Below, one piece after another: positions 27,195 through 36,154 of a DNA stretch of 64,000 nucleotides. The DNA comes from GCA-2684655 sp045105235. GTDB taxonomy: Bacteria; Planctomycetota; UBA1135; UBA2386. The translations under genes were made by a program, and so were the position numbers. The notes below the pieces were generated by a model that saw only the letters and a program-made list of their open reading frames with translations, searched no databases and was not told where the DNA came from. The stretch's first letter is position 1; each line of letters opens with the position of its first letter. Where the stretch lies: contig JBGCDH010000029.1 of assembly GCA_045105235.1 (NCBI GenBank), positions 1-64,000 of the forward strand, in the 5' to 3' direction.

Positions 27195-29309
27195 ATGGCC
27201 GAAGCTCGATCCCGATTGCAGCGACTCGCCTATGAAATGGTCGCTGCCCGCAAGCCCAGCAAGACCATATTCGACGCTCTATGTGAGCTCGTGCAGGAGA
27301 TCGTTCCGCACGGCTTGGCGACAGTTATGCGACTCGACCCCGTCGACGGGGTGCTAGTCTTTCGCAATGCCCCGTGCGCGCCGCCCGAAGCATTGGATGC
27401 CCTCGGCCGACTGATTCCAGGCCCCTTGTCAGGCGCATGCGGCACGGCAGTCTACGAACGCCGCCTGGTGGTAATCGAAGACACCGACTCGGATCCGCGC
27501 TGGGCAACACTCCGTGAGACGGCGCGGCGGTTCAATATTCGCGCATGCTGGTCCATCCCGATATGGATCGACGAAAATGAAATCGGTGGCACGTTTGCGA
27601 TCTCGCGGTCGATTCTAGGGCCGCCGAGCGAGGAGCAACGAGACCTGCTGGAATTGCTCGCCTACCTCGGTGGCGTTGTCTTGCGCGTCGAACGCGCGGA
27701 GCAAGATGCCGATGAGCAGCGCTCTTTGCTGAACGCCATTGTCACCGGATCCGAGGACCCCATTTTCGTCAAGGACGAGGCCGGCCGCTACCAGCTCGTC
27801 AACGAAGCCGAAGCGCGACATCGCGGCTTGCCGCAAGCCAAGATCATCGGCAGAACCGACAATGAGCTCTACGCATCCGAAGAATTCGAGGCCGGCATCG
27901 AGGCGGATCGACGCGTCATGGCGACCGGGGAGTCCATTCAACATGAGATCGAAGTCGTCTCACGCGTCGACGGAAACACCCGACAGTATCTCGTCCGCAA
28001 GGACCCCCTCCGCGATGCCGAGGGCAATGTGCGCGGCATCGTCGGCATTGCACGCGACCTGACCGACCGGCGCCAGTCCGAGCGCGCGATGCAGCAGGCG
28101 CAAAAGCTCGAGAGTCTCGGGGTGTTGGCCGGCGGCATTGCACACGACTTCAACAACCTGCTGGTCGGGATCATCGCGAACGTCACGATCCTAAAAGAAG
28201 ATCTCTCGACAGCATCCCCCGAGACCGCCGATAGCATTCGCGACATCCAGCTGGCGGCCACACGCGCGGCGGAACTGACCAACCAGCTGCTGCAATACGC
28301 CGGCAAGCGCACACCCGAGCGCGTGCAGCTCGACGTCGCCGACACGTTTGAGGAGCTACGCCACCTGCTCGGAAGCTCACTGTCCAAACGCGTTGCGCTG
28401 ATCACGCAGTTCGACTCGGACCTGCCCCCTCTGCACGCCGACCCGGTGCAGCTACGACAGGTCTTGATGAACCTTCTCGTCAACGCGTCCGATGCATACG
28501 AAGGCCGCGACGGCCAAGTTCGGATCCGCGCACAGACGCGGCGCGCGTTCCGACCGCAGGGCCAATCGGTCCCGGGGACTTCGCGGACGATTCCCAACGC
28601 CCTGCAACGCTTCGCTGCTGACACGGCGCACCCAAGCAGCCAAGATTGCCCTCACGACTGGATCGAGATCGAAGTCGCAGACCAAGGCGCCGGTATGGAC
28701 GCAGCGACCTGCGACCGCATCTTTGATCCGTTCTTCTCGACCAAGTCACATGGCCGAGGACTCGGGCTCGCCTCGGTTCTCGGCATTGTCAGCGCTCACG
28801 GAGGCTGCATGGAAGTTGCTTCCAAGCCCGGCGAGGGCACCACGTTTCGTGTTTGGCTGCCGGTGGAGGCGGAGGATTCACACCGACATGCGCGGCGGCA
28901 GCAGCCCAGAGCGACAGTCCAGCGCGGCCGCGTGCTGGTGGTAGAAGACGAACAAACCGTCGGCCGCGCCCTGCATCGCATCCTGGACCGAGCCGGCTAC
29001 GACGTCGTCTGGAAACACAACGGGCAAGAAGGAAGCCGCGCGTTCACCGCCGACAGCAACGGTTTCGACCTCGCCATCCTCGACGTCCTCATGCCAGGTC
29101 TAGACGGGCGCGAACTCGCCAACTCGATTCGCAGCTGCGACAAGCGTCTGCCCATCGTGTTGACCAGCGGACTCTCCGAACTCGACGTCACCACCGGCAA
29201 CAAGTCGCTCGACTATGACGCCTTCTTGGCGAAGCCCTACACCCCGGACGCTGTCCTCACGGCGATCGAACACGCAAAGACACAGCGCTCGGACGCGTGC
29301 CAGAGCTAG
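27195..29309 (+). CDS. Hybrid sensor histidine kinase: GAF-PAS-HK-receiver
   Basis: 704 residues; AGGAGA lies 4 bases before the ATG. Residues about 5-165 are a GAF domain (including SGACGTAVYERRLVVIEDTD, the usual 'GSCGTAA' type pattern). Residues about 175-295 form a PAS domain (DPIFVKDEAGRYQLVN). The H-box GGIAHDFNNLL places the phospho-accepting histidine at His317. The ATPase has the N-box (LRQVLMNLLVNASDAYEGR), ADQGAGMD and GRGLGLASV. The C-terminal receiver starts RVLVVEDEQTVG and has the phospho-Asp at 630 (AILDVLMPGLDG) and the Lys in AKPY. There is no transmembrane segment, so it senses a cytoplasmic signal. The missing separate response regulator means output goes through a phosphotransfer protein or another regulator elsewhere. 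Confidence 0.93.
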   Translation: MAEARSRLQRLAYEMVAARKPSKTIFDALCELVQEIVPHGLATVMRLDPVDGVLVFRNAPCAPPEALDALGRLIPGPLSGACGTAVYERRLVVIEDTDSDPRWATLRETARRFNIRACWSIPIWIDENEIGGTFAISRSILGPPSEEQRDLLELLAYLGGVVLRVERAEQDADEQRSLLNAIVTGSEDPIFVKDEAGRYQLVNEAEARHRGLPQAKIIGRTDNELYASEEFEAGIEADRRVMATGESIQHEIEVVSRVDGNTRQYLVRKDPLRDAEGNVRGIVGIARDLTDRRQSERAMQQAQKLESLGVLAGGIAHDFNNLLVGIIANVTILKEDLSTASPETADSIRDIQLAATRAAELTNQLLQYAGKRTPERVQLDVADTFEELRHLLGSSLSKRVALITQFDSDLPPLHADPVQLRQVLMNLLVNASDAYEGRDGQVRIRAQTRRAFRPQGQSVPGTSRTIPNALQRFAADTAHPSSQDCPHDWIEIEVADQGAGMDAATCDRIFDPFFSTKSHGRGLGLASVLGIVSAHGGCMEVASKPGEGTTFRVWLPVEAEDSHRHARRQQPRATVQRGRVLVVEDEQTVGRALHRILDRAGYDVVWKHNGQEGSRAFTADSNGFDLAILDVLMPGLDGRELANSIRSCDKRLPIVLTSGLSELDVTTGNKSLDYDAFLAKPYTPDAVLTAIEHAKTQRSDACQS

Positions 29310-29745
29310 GCGCCCCGTAGCGGCTTCGCCCCGGCCGAGCCAACCCCAGGGGCGAGCCGAGCCAAGCCCAGGGCGGCTCAACGCCGAGTCCATATCCGTT
29401 GTCGATCCGCCACGCTGCTGTCTCCGCTCTCGCTATCATGGTCTGGCGTGCGCCCTCCAGGCCAGTGCGTCAATATGCTCGAGCAGTACCACTCGGCTTC
29501 AGGGTCGCCGGCGAAGTGCCGAGACGGCCACCTATCTTGACGCATGCGTGGCATCCAGGCGCGAAGGTGTGACCTCCCCGTTGTTTTCGTATACATCAGC
29601 CAATGGACTCCGCTTTCGTCAGGCCTGTCCTACAGGGTTGGCGCAGGCAGCATGCGGCTATCGCTCTTTGCGACAGGCGATTTGGTAGGCGAACACCACG
29701 AGATCTTGCACGCCTCGACACCGTTCAAGGTCCGCACCGTGATCG
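29310..29745. other. Gap with possible remnant of a secreted-protein gene
   Basis: Contains a short GC-rich imperfect direct repeat (around 29333-29380) and a frame from 29544 that runs into the next gene region (GDLVGEHHEILHASTPFKVR). The latter may be the 5' part of the fragment that follows, in another frame. No promoter or terminator was assigned. Confidence 0.35.
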
Positions 29746-30207
29746 ATGCGTCGCGCGAGCAATCCGTCACAGCTCGAGCTGATTCGCTCGCGGCCCGACG
29801 CAGACGTTGTTTCGCTCGGGTATGAGGTCGCAGCCAGCGGCGCTGCCTTTTCGGATTGGTCCTTCTCAAGGGACTACAGCGGACGTGGCGTCGTGGCTTT
29901 GACGGAAACAGCGGGCCAGAGCGTGACGACCCGGGTGCTGCGCTTGAACGGAATCATGGGGGATCCGGCCGCAGCAACGATCCCGCTCAACTTGGGCGCA
30001 AGCACGCTCGGCATCGAAGTCGACAACTTTGCCGGCGCCGCCGTGATCATCACGACGGTCGCCGACGGCGGTGGTCAATACTCGCTCGACGTGCCCAACA
30101 ACCCGCTGCTGTTCGGCCAAGTATTCGGCTTCCAATACTTCTGGGCCGACAACACGCCATGCAGCGTTGCCCACACCGAGGGTCTGGTTGTGACCGTAGG
30201 CTCCTGA
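29746..30207 (+). pseudogene. Fragment of a secreted protein, C-terminal domain only
   Basis: 153 residues without a signal peptide. The C-terminal part (TLGIEVDNFAGAAVIITTVA ... GQVFGFQYFWAD ... EGLVVTVG) is the closing half of the Cys-containing C-terminal domain found in exported proteins of this window. The upstream sequence has no plausible export signal in this frame; a second frame from 29544 may hold the earlier part, so a frameshift is likely. It looks like a decayed gene, but a short intact gene cannot be excluded. Confidence 0.5.
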
Positions 30208-30323
30208 GCCTGCGGTGCTCGCATTGGCCCACTTGGATCGCACTCGCCGAACGGTCCGCCGCCCCACCCCCACTGCCAGCGATCCTTGCGGAATCGCTGC
30301 GCCGACCCGCTAGCGTGACCGTG

Positions 30324-32282
30324 ATGATCTGGCTTGAGTTGTTGATGGTCGCTCTGCTCGCGATGTTCGCGGCACTCTTCATCCACGCGGCAATGGGCAA
30401 GGGGACCCCGGTGTCCGGCGTTCCAAAGCTGCTGTGGATGGTCGCGCTGCTCGCGTTGGACCCGCTGGTCGCAGCAGCCTACGCCGTGTTCGGGGTCGCC
30501 GGCGTGGCGCGGCATGCGTCGTGGCGGCGCTGGCTGGTCTACAGCGCGTGCGCGCTGTCGCTGATGCTGCGCCTGTGGCCGCTGTCGGTTCCGCCGGATG
30601 GCGTCTACCCGAGAGACTCGGCCCATCCATCGGCGTTGCCGCCAGGATTGGACATCTCGCTGGCGGCCCAGATCGGCAGCACCAACGGCTCGACCTCAAG
30701 CTCCCTTGGACGCGGCAACGGCTGGGTCATCCGAACTGCTGCCATCGTCGGCGATGGCCACCCGGTGTCGGCAGCATGCGTCGATCAAGTGGCCAATACG
30801 CTGCTGTCGCTCGGCGTGCGCAGCGTTCATTTCGTGCAGTCAGAAGATGCGCAGCCGGCACCCGCTGCCGACCTGCTGGTCTCGGTTTCTGTTCAAGACG
30901 TTTTTGCAGTCGACGTGCTGGCGGTCGCCCACTGGAGCGGAGTCGTTCGCGTCTCGATGGGCTACCGGCCATTCTCCGACGACAACTGGGTGAGCGCGTA
31001 TGACGGCTTCACCGACGCCGGCGGCGGCAGGCTTGGCGGCAGCTGGCGCATTTCGTCAACGCGTGTGGGCCCCGTCCTGGGCGCGGCACGCTACGAACAC
31101 GCGGTCTCGCAGCTCACCGATCTCGCGCCATCGATTCGCGGAATGATCGGCGAAGCCCGCCCCGGCGGCCGCATCGAAATACGCGGCGAGGGCGTAGACG
31201 GAACCTGGCAAGAGCCCGGGCTCGATGCGCTACTGGCCCCCTATTCGCCTCGGCTGCTGGTTCGCGGCGCCGGCTTTCTCCGCGATGCTCAGGCCGTTTG
31301 GAAGGTCGACCTTGGCGATTCACCACGCGACGCGCTGCTCGCGATGGCCAAGCAACTGCGAGCCGAAGCTTGGCAACAGGTCACCGTCGGCGACTCGGGC
31401 CGCGCCAACGTATGGCGCCTGCACGCACGTCGCGACGTGGACGGCGATCGACACTACCTGCGCGTCATGCCCGCCATCGACGAAACGCCGCAACAGAGCC
31501 CCGCACGCGCCGTTTTCGACGGCAAGGACGGATCTCCCCCAGAGCCCGACTTGCCGATGCAGTCGGGCTATATCGTTTGGTTTCACGACCGATTCGGCGA
31601 CGATCGGCTCGGCGCGCTGGTCGAACGGTACCTCGATTCGAGAGAGGACGATTTCATGCTGCGCCTGCTCGGCAAGAGTGTGCCGGACGCGCGCTACGAG
31701 GAATGGCGCACGCAGGTTCTCGCCGGCGACGTGGGGGTCCAAAACCTGCTTTGCGTAGCCCGCAACGACAACAAGCGTGAGCGCCTCGAATCGGGGCAGG
31801 CACTGATCAAGATGGCATCATGGGTCGCGTCGCAAAGCCCTCAGACGAGCCTCGCCGAAGCAGAGCTGCGCAAGATGATCCAGTCCGCGGCCACCTCGAA
31901 CAAGATCGCGCCTCTCGGACCAAAACAAGTCCCGCCCATGGACATGATCGAGCGTGGCGGGATTCCGATTCTGACCGACGAATGGCGTCAGATTCCCTAC
32001 CTGGCACTTCAACATTCGAACGCCGGCAGCCAAGCCCCGCCCATGCGCCGCTTCGTCGTCATCGACCAGAAGGGCCAACCAACGCTGCTGCACATTGAGC
32101 GGATCGACACGAATGCCGAGGAACAAGGTCTTCGCATCGGGTCCGGCGGACGACATCGCGAAGTCCGCAAGGCATCCCACCTAGACGCCGGCGTCGTGGG
32201 CGTCGACATGGAAGGCGGACGCTTCGAGGTGCGCAAAGTCGCGGAACACGTCGAGGTCCGCTGGCGCCCAACCATCAAGTGA
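30324..32282 (+). CDS. Membrane-anchored protein of unknown function
   Basis: 652 residues from the ATG at 30324 (GTG 30321 also possible); the longer frame from 29856 overlaps the preceding fragment out of frame. Three hydrophobic segments lie near the start: about 2-24 (MIWLELLMVALLAMFAALFI), about 35-58 (LLWMVALLALDPLVAAAYAV) and about 72-84. The rest is soluble and has no recognised motif. A glycine- and serine-rich patch occurs near 117-130. The C-terminal ~90 residues contain 'FVVIDQKGQPTLLHIERI' and a basic patch, which suggests an Ig-like or PH-like fold only loosely. The stop lies 48 bp from the end of the convergent Amt-HK gene. It probably works at the inner membrane; no function can be given. 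Confidence 0.7.
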   Translation: MIWLELLMVALLAMFAALFIHAAMGKGTPVSGVPKLLWMVALLALDPLVAAAYAVFGVAGVARHASWRRWLVYSACALSLMLRLWPLSVPPDGVYPRDSAHPSALPPGLDISLAAQIGSTNGSTSSSLGRGNGWVIRTAAIVGDGHPVSAACVDQVANTLLSLGVRSVHFVQSEDAQPAPAADLLVSVSVQDVFAVDVLAVAHWSGVVRVSMGYRPFSDDNWVSAYDGFTDAGGGRLGGSWRISSTRVGPVLGAARYEHAVSQLTDLAPSIRGMIGEARPGGRIEIRGEGVDGTWQEPGLDALLAPYSPRLLVRGAGFLRDAQAVWKVDLGDSPRDALLAMAKQLRAEAWQQVTVGDSGRANVWRLHARRDVDGDRHYLRVMPAIDETPQQSPARAVFDGKDGSPPEPDLPMQSGYIVWFHDRFGDDRLGALVERYLDSREDDFMLRLLGKSVPDARYEEWRTQVLAGDVGVQNLLCVARNDNKRERLESGQALIKMASWVASQSPQTSLAEAELRKMIQSAATSNKIAPLGPKQVPPMDMIERGGIPILTDEWRQIPYLALQHSNAGSQAPPMRRFVVIDQKGQPTLLHIERIDTNAEEQGLRIGSGGRHREVRKASHLDAGVVGVDMEGGRFEVRKVAEHVEVRWRPTIK

Positions 32283-32330
32283 GCGCTGCAGTCAGCGACC
32301 GCGCGATCATCTGGGCCGCCGACCGAGCTT

Positions 32331-34925
32331 CTATCGCTGCGGCGCTCGCAACACGCTTCGAATCACGCCCTCGAACGCGGCTCGATCGATGGGCTTGGTC
32401 GCGTAGTCGTCGCAGCCGGCCTCGATGCACTGTTCTCGATCGCCACTCATCGCATTGGCTGTAAGCGCCACGATCGGAACGCGCACGCCCTCAGAGCGCA
32501 GCTGCCTAGCCGCCGCATAGCCGTCGAGAACCGGCATCTGCATATCCAAGAAGATCAGATCGAAGGGCTGGCCTTCCGCCTCGCGTTCGATCACGGCATC
32601 CACGGCACGCTTCCCATCCTCAACCGTCTCCACATCAAAGCCCAGGCGCTTGAGGATCACTCCAATGAGTCTGCGGTTGGTGTTCACATCATCCGCTAGC
32701 AGCACTCGTCCGGCCAAGGCTTCCTGCCGCGAACTCCCGCCTTCGACGCTCGGCACGCTGGATCGCCGGACGACATCGGGAGCAGCGTCGTGCTTCGGAT
32801 CCGCAAACGACACGGCCACGGGATCAAACGTCAAGGTGAACGTGCTGCCACGCCCCTCTCGAGACTGCACCTCAATGCCGCCGCCAAGCGCCTCGGCAAA
32901 GTACTTCGAAATCGTCAGGCCAAGTCCCGTGCCGCCAAAGCGTCGCGTCGTCGAAGTGTCTGCCTGCACGAATGGACGAAAGAGGCCGGCCTTCACTTCG
33001 GACGTGATGCCGATTCCCGTGTCCATCACAGCGATGCGGATCATCGGTGGACTCTGGGATTGGTCACAGCTCATCCGCACGCGCACTTCGCCTTCGGCTG
33101 TGAACTTGATCGCATTGCCGACCAAATTCATCAGGATCTGACGGAGCCGAAGCGGGTCGACCAAGACCGTCTCCGGCACCGATCCGATGCTCTCCGTTTC
33201 GAGCCGTAGCCCTTTCTCGTCGGCACGCACACGCAGAATCGACGTCACTTCCTGCAACAGCCCGCCGAGCGCCACCTCGACGCGTTCGATGGTCATCTTC
33301 CCGGATTCAATCTTGGACAAGTCCAAAACATCGTTGATCAAAGCCAGCAGGTGCTTGCCGTTGCCCCGGATGATCTCGAGATAGCTCGCCTGATCCTCGG
33401 CCGCGACTCCCGCATCCATGAGCAAATCCGTGTAGCCGAGAATCGCCGTCATCGGCGTGCGAATCTCGTGGCTCATGTTGGCCAGAAAATCGCTCTTCGC
33501 AACGCTCGCAGACTCTGCCGCCACCTTGGCCGCTTCCAGTTTCGCCTGCGTCTCGCGGAGACTTGAAACGTCCGTTACCGAGGCTTCCAGCGCCGAGATC
33601 AAGCGGTTGTGCCACTCCGCAATCTGCCCCACTTCCGTGAATGGCTCGACCGGCGCGCGCAGAGACAGGTCTCGTGTGGCGGCTTGCGTTTCGAGGTGGT
33701 CCACAAAGTCCACGAGCTCCGTTCGCGCACGGTGCTCGCTGACATTGAGCCCTGCTGATTCGTCGGCAGACGACACGCGAAGAGCATGAATGCGGTTCAA
33801 GAGCAGCAGTCCCACCGCAGTTGGCAGAAACGCAACGGCGCCGCATGCGACGACGCCGAGCGCCTGGACTCCGAGCTGTTCCAGCGTGCCCAACCCGGTC
33901 CCCAGGCGCAGCGGATCGGCAAAAAGCGCCACCGCCAACGTCCCCCAAACCCCAGCGGCCAAGTGCACCGGCACAGCAGCTACCGCATCGTCCCAACGCA
34001 AGCGAACCATCGCCGCGGCGGCTGCGAATGCGACCAGCGCGCCAACGGCCCCCACGAATACGGCCGATGCCGTGTCAAATGCATGGCAGCCGGCCGTGAC
34101 CGCAACGAGGCCGCCCAACACGCCGTTGATGACCGACGTAGGGTGCACGAAACCCTGCACCAACCGCCCGATCGCGAGGTGCGCGATCAGCCCCCCACAA
34201 CCACCGAGGATCGTGTTGCCAACAATGCCCGGAACCGCCGCAGTGAGGCCCAGGGTGCTGCCACCGTTGAAGCCAATCCACCCGAACCAAAGCAGGATGA
34301 CGCCGAGCATCGCCTGCGGCAAACTGCTGCCGCAGACCTCTCGGTTCGGGGCACCGGCGCTCGCGAAGCGCCCCAGCCTGGGCCCGACGACAAGGACTGC
34401 TGCCAAGGCCGCCCAGCCCCCTACGCCGTGCACGACCGTGCTCCCCGCGAAGTCGACAAAGCCAAGCGTGGCAAGCCAACCCGGCTGGCCGCCCAGCACC
34501 CCACCCCACGCCCAGTGCCCAAAGACCGGATAGACGGCGACCGAGATGAACAGCGCCGCAAGGAGGTAGGCCGAGAAGCGAAGTCGCTCCGCCACGGCAC
34601 CGGAGAGGATCGTCACCGCCGTGCCGCAGAACACCGCCTGAAACACAAAGAATGACGCCTGGTTCGCACCGATTGCCGAGATGTCCGGCAAGAACGCGGA
34701 CGCGCCGATCCATCCCGACGCACTCTCGCCAAACATCAAGCCAAAGCCCACCCCCCAAAAGGCGAGGATGCAGACGGCAAAGTCGGCCAAGTTTTTGACC
34801 GCAACGTTGATGGAGTTCTTCGTCCGGGTCAGCCCAGCTTCGAGACACAAGAACCCGCCCTGCATCAGCAGAACCAGGGCCGTTGCGATCAGCAGCCACA
34901 GCGTATCGAGTTCGGAATGCTCCAT
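32331..34925 (-). CDS. Ammonium transporter-histidine kinase-receiver fusion (ammonium sensor)
   Basis: 864 residues from the ATG at 34925. Residues about 1-400 are an Amt/Rh transporter: LVLLMQGGFLCLEAGLTRTK for helix 1, Asp158 with GSTVVHG (His166), FGWIGFN, and VHLAAGVWGTL (His321) for the twin-His site, followed by the typical GLNVSEHRA exit. A linker (about 405-475) is followed by the H-box SHEIRTPM (His486), an N-box (NLVGNAIKF), DTGIG and GGTGLGLTIS, then a receiver with phospho-Asp794 (IFLDMQMPVLDG). Amt-HK fusions are known from Planctomycetota, for example Ks-Amt5 of Kuenenia, where ammonium binding controls the kinase. The receiver at the end is the extra module. It should sense extracellular ammonium and pass the signal to an unlinked regulator. 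Confidence 0.94.
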   Translation of the reverse strand: MEHSELDTLWLLIATALVLLMQGGFLCLEAGLTRTKNSINVAVKNLADFAVCILAFWGVGFGLMFGESASGWIGASAFLPDISAIGANQASFFVFQAVFCGTAVTILSGAVAERLRFSAYLLAALFISVAVYPVFGHWAWGGVLGGQPGWLATLGFVDFAGSTVVHGVGGWAALAAVLVVGPRLGRFASAGAPNREVCGSSLPQAMLGVILLWFGWIGFNGGSTLGLTAAVPGIVGNTILGGCGGLIAHLAIGRLVQGFVHPTSVINGVLGGLVAVTAGCHAFDTASAVFVGAVGALVAFAAAAAMVRLRWDDAVAAVPVHLAAGVWGTLAVALFADPLRLGTGLGTLEQLGVQALGVVACGAVAFLPTAVGLLLLNRIHALRVSSADESAGLNVSEHRARTELVDFVDHLETQAATRDLSLRAPVEPFTEVGQIAEWHNRLISALEASVTDVSSLRETQAKLEAAKVAAESASVAKSDFLANMSHEIRTPMTAILGYTDLLMDAGVAAEDQASYLEIIRGNGKHLLALINDVLDLSKIESGKMTIERVEVALGGLLQEVTSILRVRADEKGLRLETESIGSVPETVLVDPLRLRQILMNLVGNAIKFTAEGEVRVRMSCDQSQSPPMIRIAVMDTGIGITSEVKAGLFRPFVQADTSTTRRFGGTGLGLTISKYFAEALGGGIEVQSREGRGSTFTLTFDPVAVSFADPKHDAAPDVVRRSSVPSVEGGSSRQEALAGRVLLADDVNTNRRLIGVILKRLGFDVETVEDGKRAVDAVIEREAEGQPFDLIFLDMQMPVLDGYAAARQLRSEGVRVPIVALTANAMSGDREQCIEAGCDDYATKPIDRAAFEGVIRSVLRAPQR

Positions 34926-35224
34926 ATAAGCTCGATCCGGCAGCGTCCGCACCGTGCGAGAAAAGGGGTCATCGGGATATGCCCGCGCCCAAATGAAGCG
35001 CTTCCGGCTGCTGCTTTTCCCAACACCGCCACAGCCAGAACACCGCCACAGCAACGACACCTCAGATGCACGACACTAGCAGTCGCTGTGTGACGCAGAC
35101 AGATGCAGGGTCATGCGTGAGTCCGCGGCGGGGCCGGCCCGGCGGGTCGCTACAGGCCTGTCTCTTGAAACGCCGCGACGAACCAACGCCGCGAGCGTCG
35201 CCGCGGCCCGCCGTCCTACCGACG
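34926..35224. other. Intergenic stretch with dispersed-repeat end
   Basis: About 300 bp between two minus-strand genes. It includes a short direct repeat (AACACCGCCACAG twice), the repeat end at 35063-35078, and a stretch near 34977 that resembles the start region of the serine hydrolase gene at 43920. No gene recognised. Confidence 0.4.
35063..35078 (-). repeat. Solo end of the dispersed repeat
   Basis: The reverse strand reads TAGTGTCGTGCATCTG, the exact end motif of the element found at five other places. The sequence inward differs, so only the end is shared. Confidence 0.5.
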
Positions 35225-36154
35225 CTACCGATCCCGATCGAGCATGTTCGCTGCGCTCATCTCATCCACACAGGCGCGAAGCTGCGCCGCCAACGCCGTC
35301 GGACGCCATCCAGCAAGCAGCCCCCGCGCTTCCCCCCTCGCCACCAACGACACCAGCAGTCGGTTGCGCTGCAGCCGGTAAAGGGCCGTCACATCGCCGT
35401 TGCGCAGAGCGCGTAGATCACACCGAAAACCGGGGTCACAGCAGAGCTCTTGATAGCCTGGCAAACGCGACCATTCCAACCAAGCTTGCTTCGCCACCAG
35501 CTGCTGGCACAGCTCAGGCGGAGTATTGAGCAAATCGATTGTCGCCTGGCACTCTTCGGAGACAGATCCAACGATTGGCAGGTGGCGCACGAACCCGCGC
35601 TGGGCGATACGCAAGAGGTCTTGCAGACCTACCGCGCTCTTGGCCGCAGGCTTCTCGCTCTTCGCGCCCCCCGAACCAACCATGCGCGCTGCAGCAGCCC
35701 CTTCCGGAGTCCTGGCCTGATCTCTGGCTTTTGCTGCGACGGGTGCAACTGCCTGAGCACACGCACCAACCGCCACATCCACGAGCGTCCAGCCCCAGGC
35801 AGCAACGTACAGGCCCAGCGCACCGCCAAGCAGGCCGCCAGCAACGCGATTGGTCATGCTGGCATCCACCGCGGGGGCGGACCAGACGCGGACAAGCACA
35901 ACTCTGCAGACCACAAGAGCCACCAGAGCACCCACCAGCGGCGTCAGCAGACCGAACGGCTGAAACAGCTGCGCCCGCCAGGCAGCCCAGCCGACGGCAC
36001 ATGCGATCACGGCCGAACACGCCAGCAACGCGAGCGAGCGCCCCAGCGCCCGACCGCCTTGGCCGGCGCCGACCACGGCGAACAGCGTCACCACGCAAGC
36101 GGTCGGAACGAGCACCCACACGATCACGGCTACAGGTCCTTCACTTGCAGCCAC
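35225..36154 (-). CDS. CvpA-like membrane protein
   Basis: 309 residues. Four hydrophobic segments in the first ~145 residues (around 8-27, 40-58, 66-88 and 103-127) include NRVAGGLLGGALGLYVAAWG, which resembles the 'NRxLGxxxGxxxG' signature of CvpA-family proteins. The C-terminal ~150 residues are soluble and basic, with several Cys (LCCDPGFRCDLRALRNGD), and have no match I recognise. The start overlaps the stop of the upstream gene by 25 bases; a GTG at 36127 would give no overlap. It is probably translated with the large exported protein gene in the same operon. The role is unknown; CvpA proteins are linked to envelope stress and peptide secretion. Confidence 0.55.
   Translation of the reverse strand: MAASEGPVAVIVWVLVPTACVVTLFAVVGAGQGGRALGRSLALLACSAVIACAVGWAAWRAQLFQPFGLLTPLVGALVALVVCRVVLVRVWSAPAVDASMTNRVAGGLLGGALGLYVAAWGWTLVDVAVGACAQAVAPVAAKARDQARTPEGAAAARMVGSGGAKSEKPAAKSAVGLQDLLRIAQRGFVRHLPIVGSVSEECQATIDLLNTPPELCQQLVAKQAWLEWSRLPGYQELCCDPGFRCDLRALRNGDVTALYRLQRNRLLVSLVARGEARGLLAGWRPTALAAQLRACVDEMSAANMLDRDR

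Noticed and set aside
29856..30323. N-terminal extension of the membrane protein
   Set aside because: It overlaps the C-terminal-domain fragment out of frame and has no membrane or export signal; the ATG at 30324 starts directly before the first transmembrane helix.
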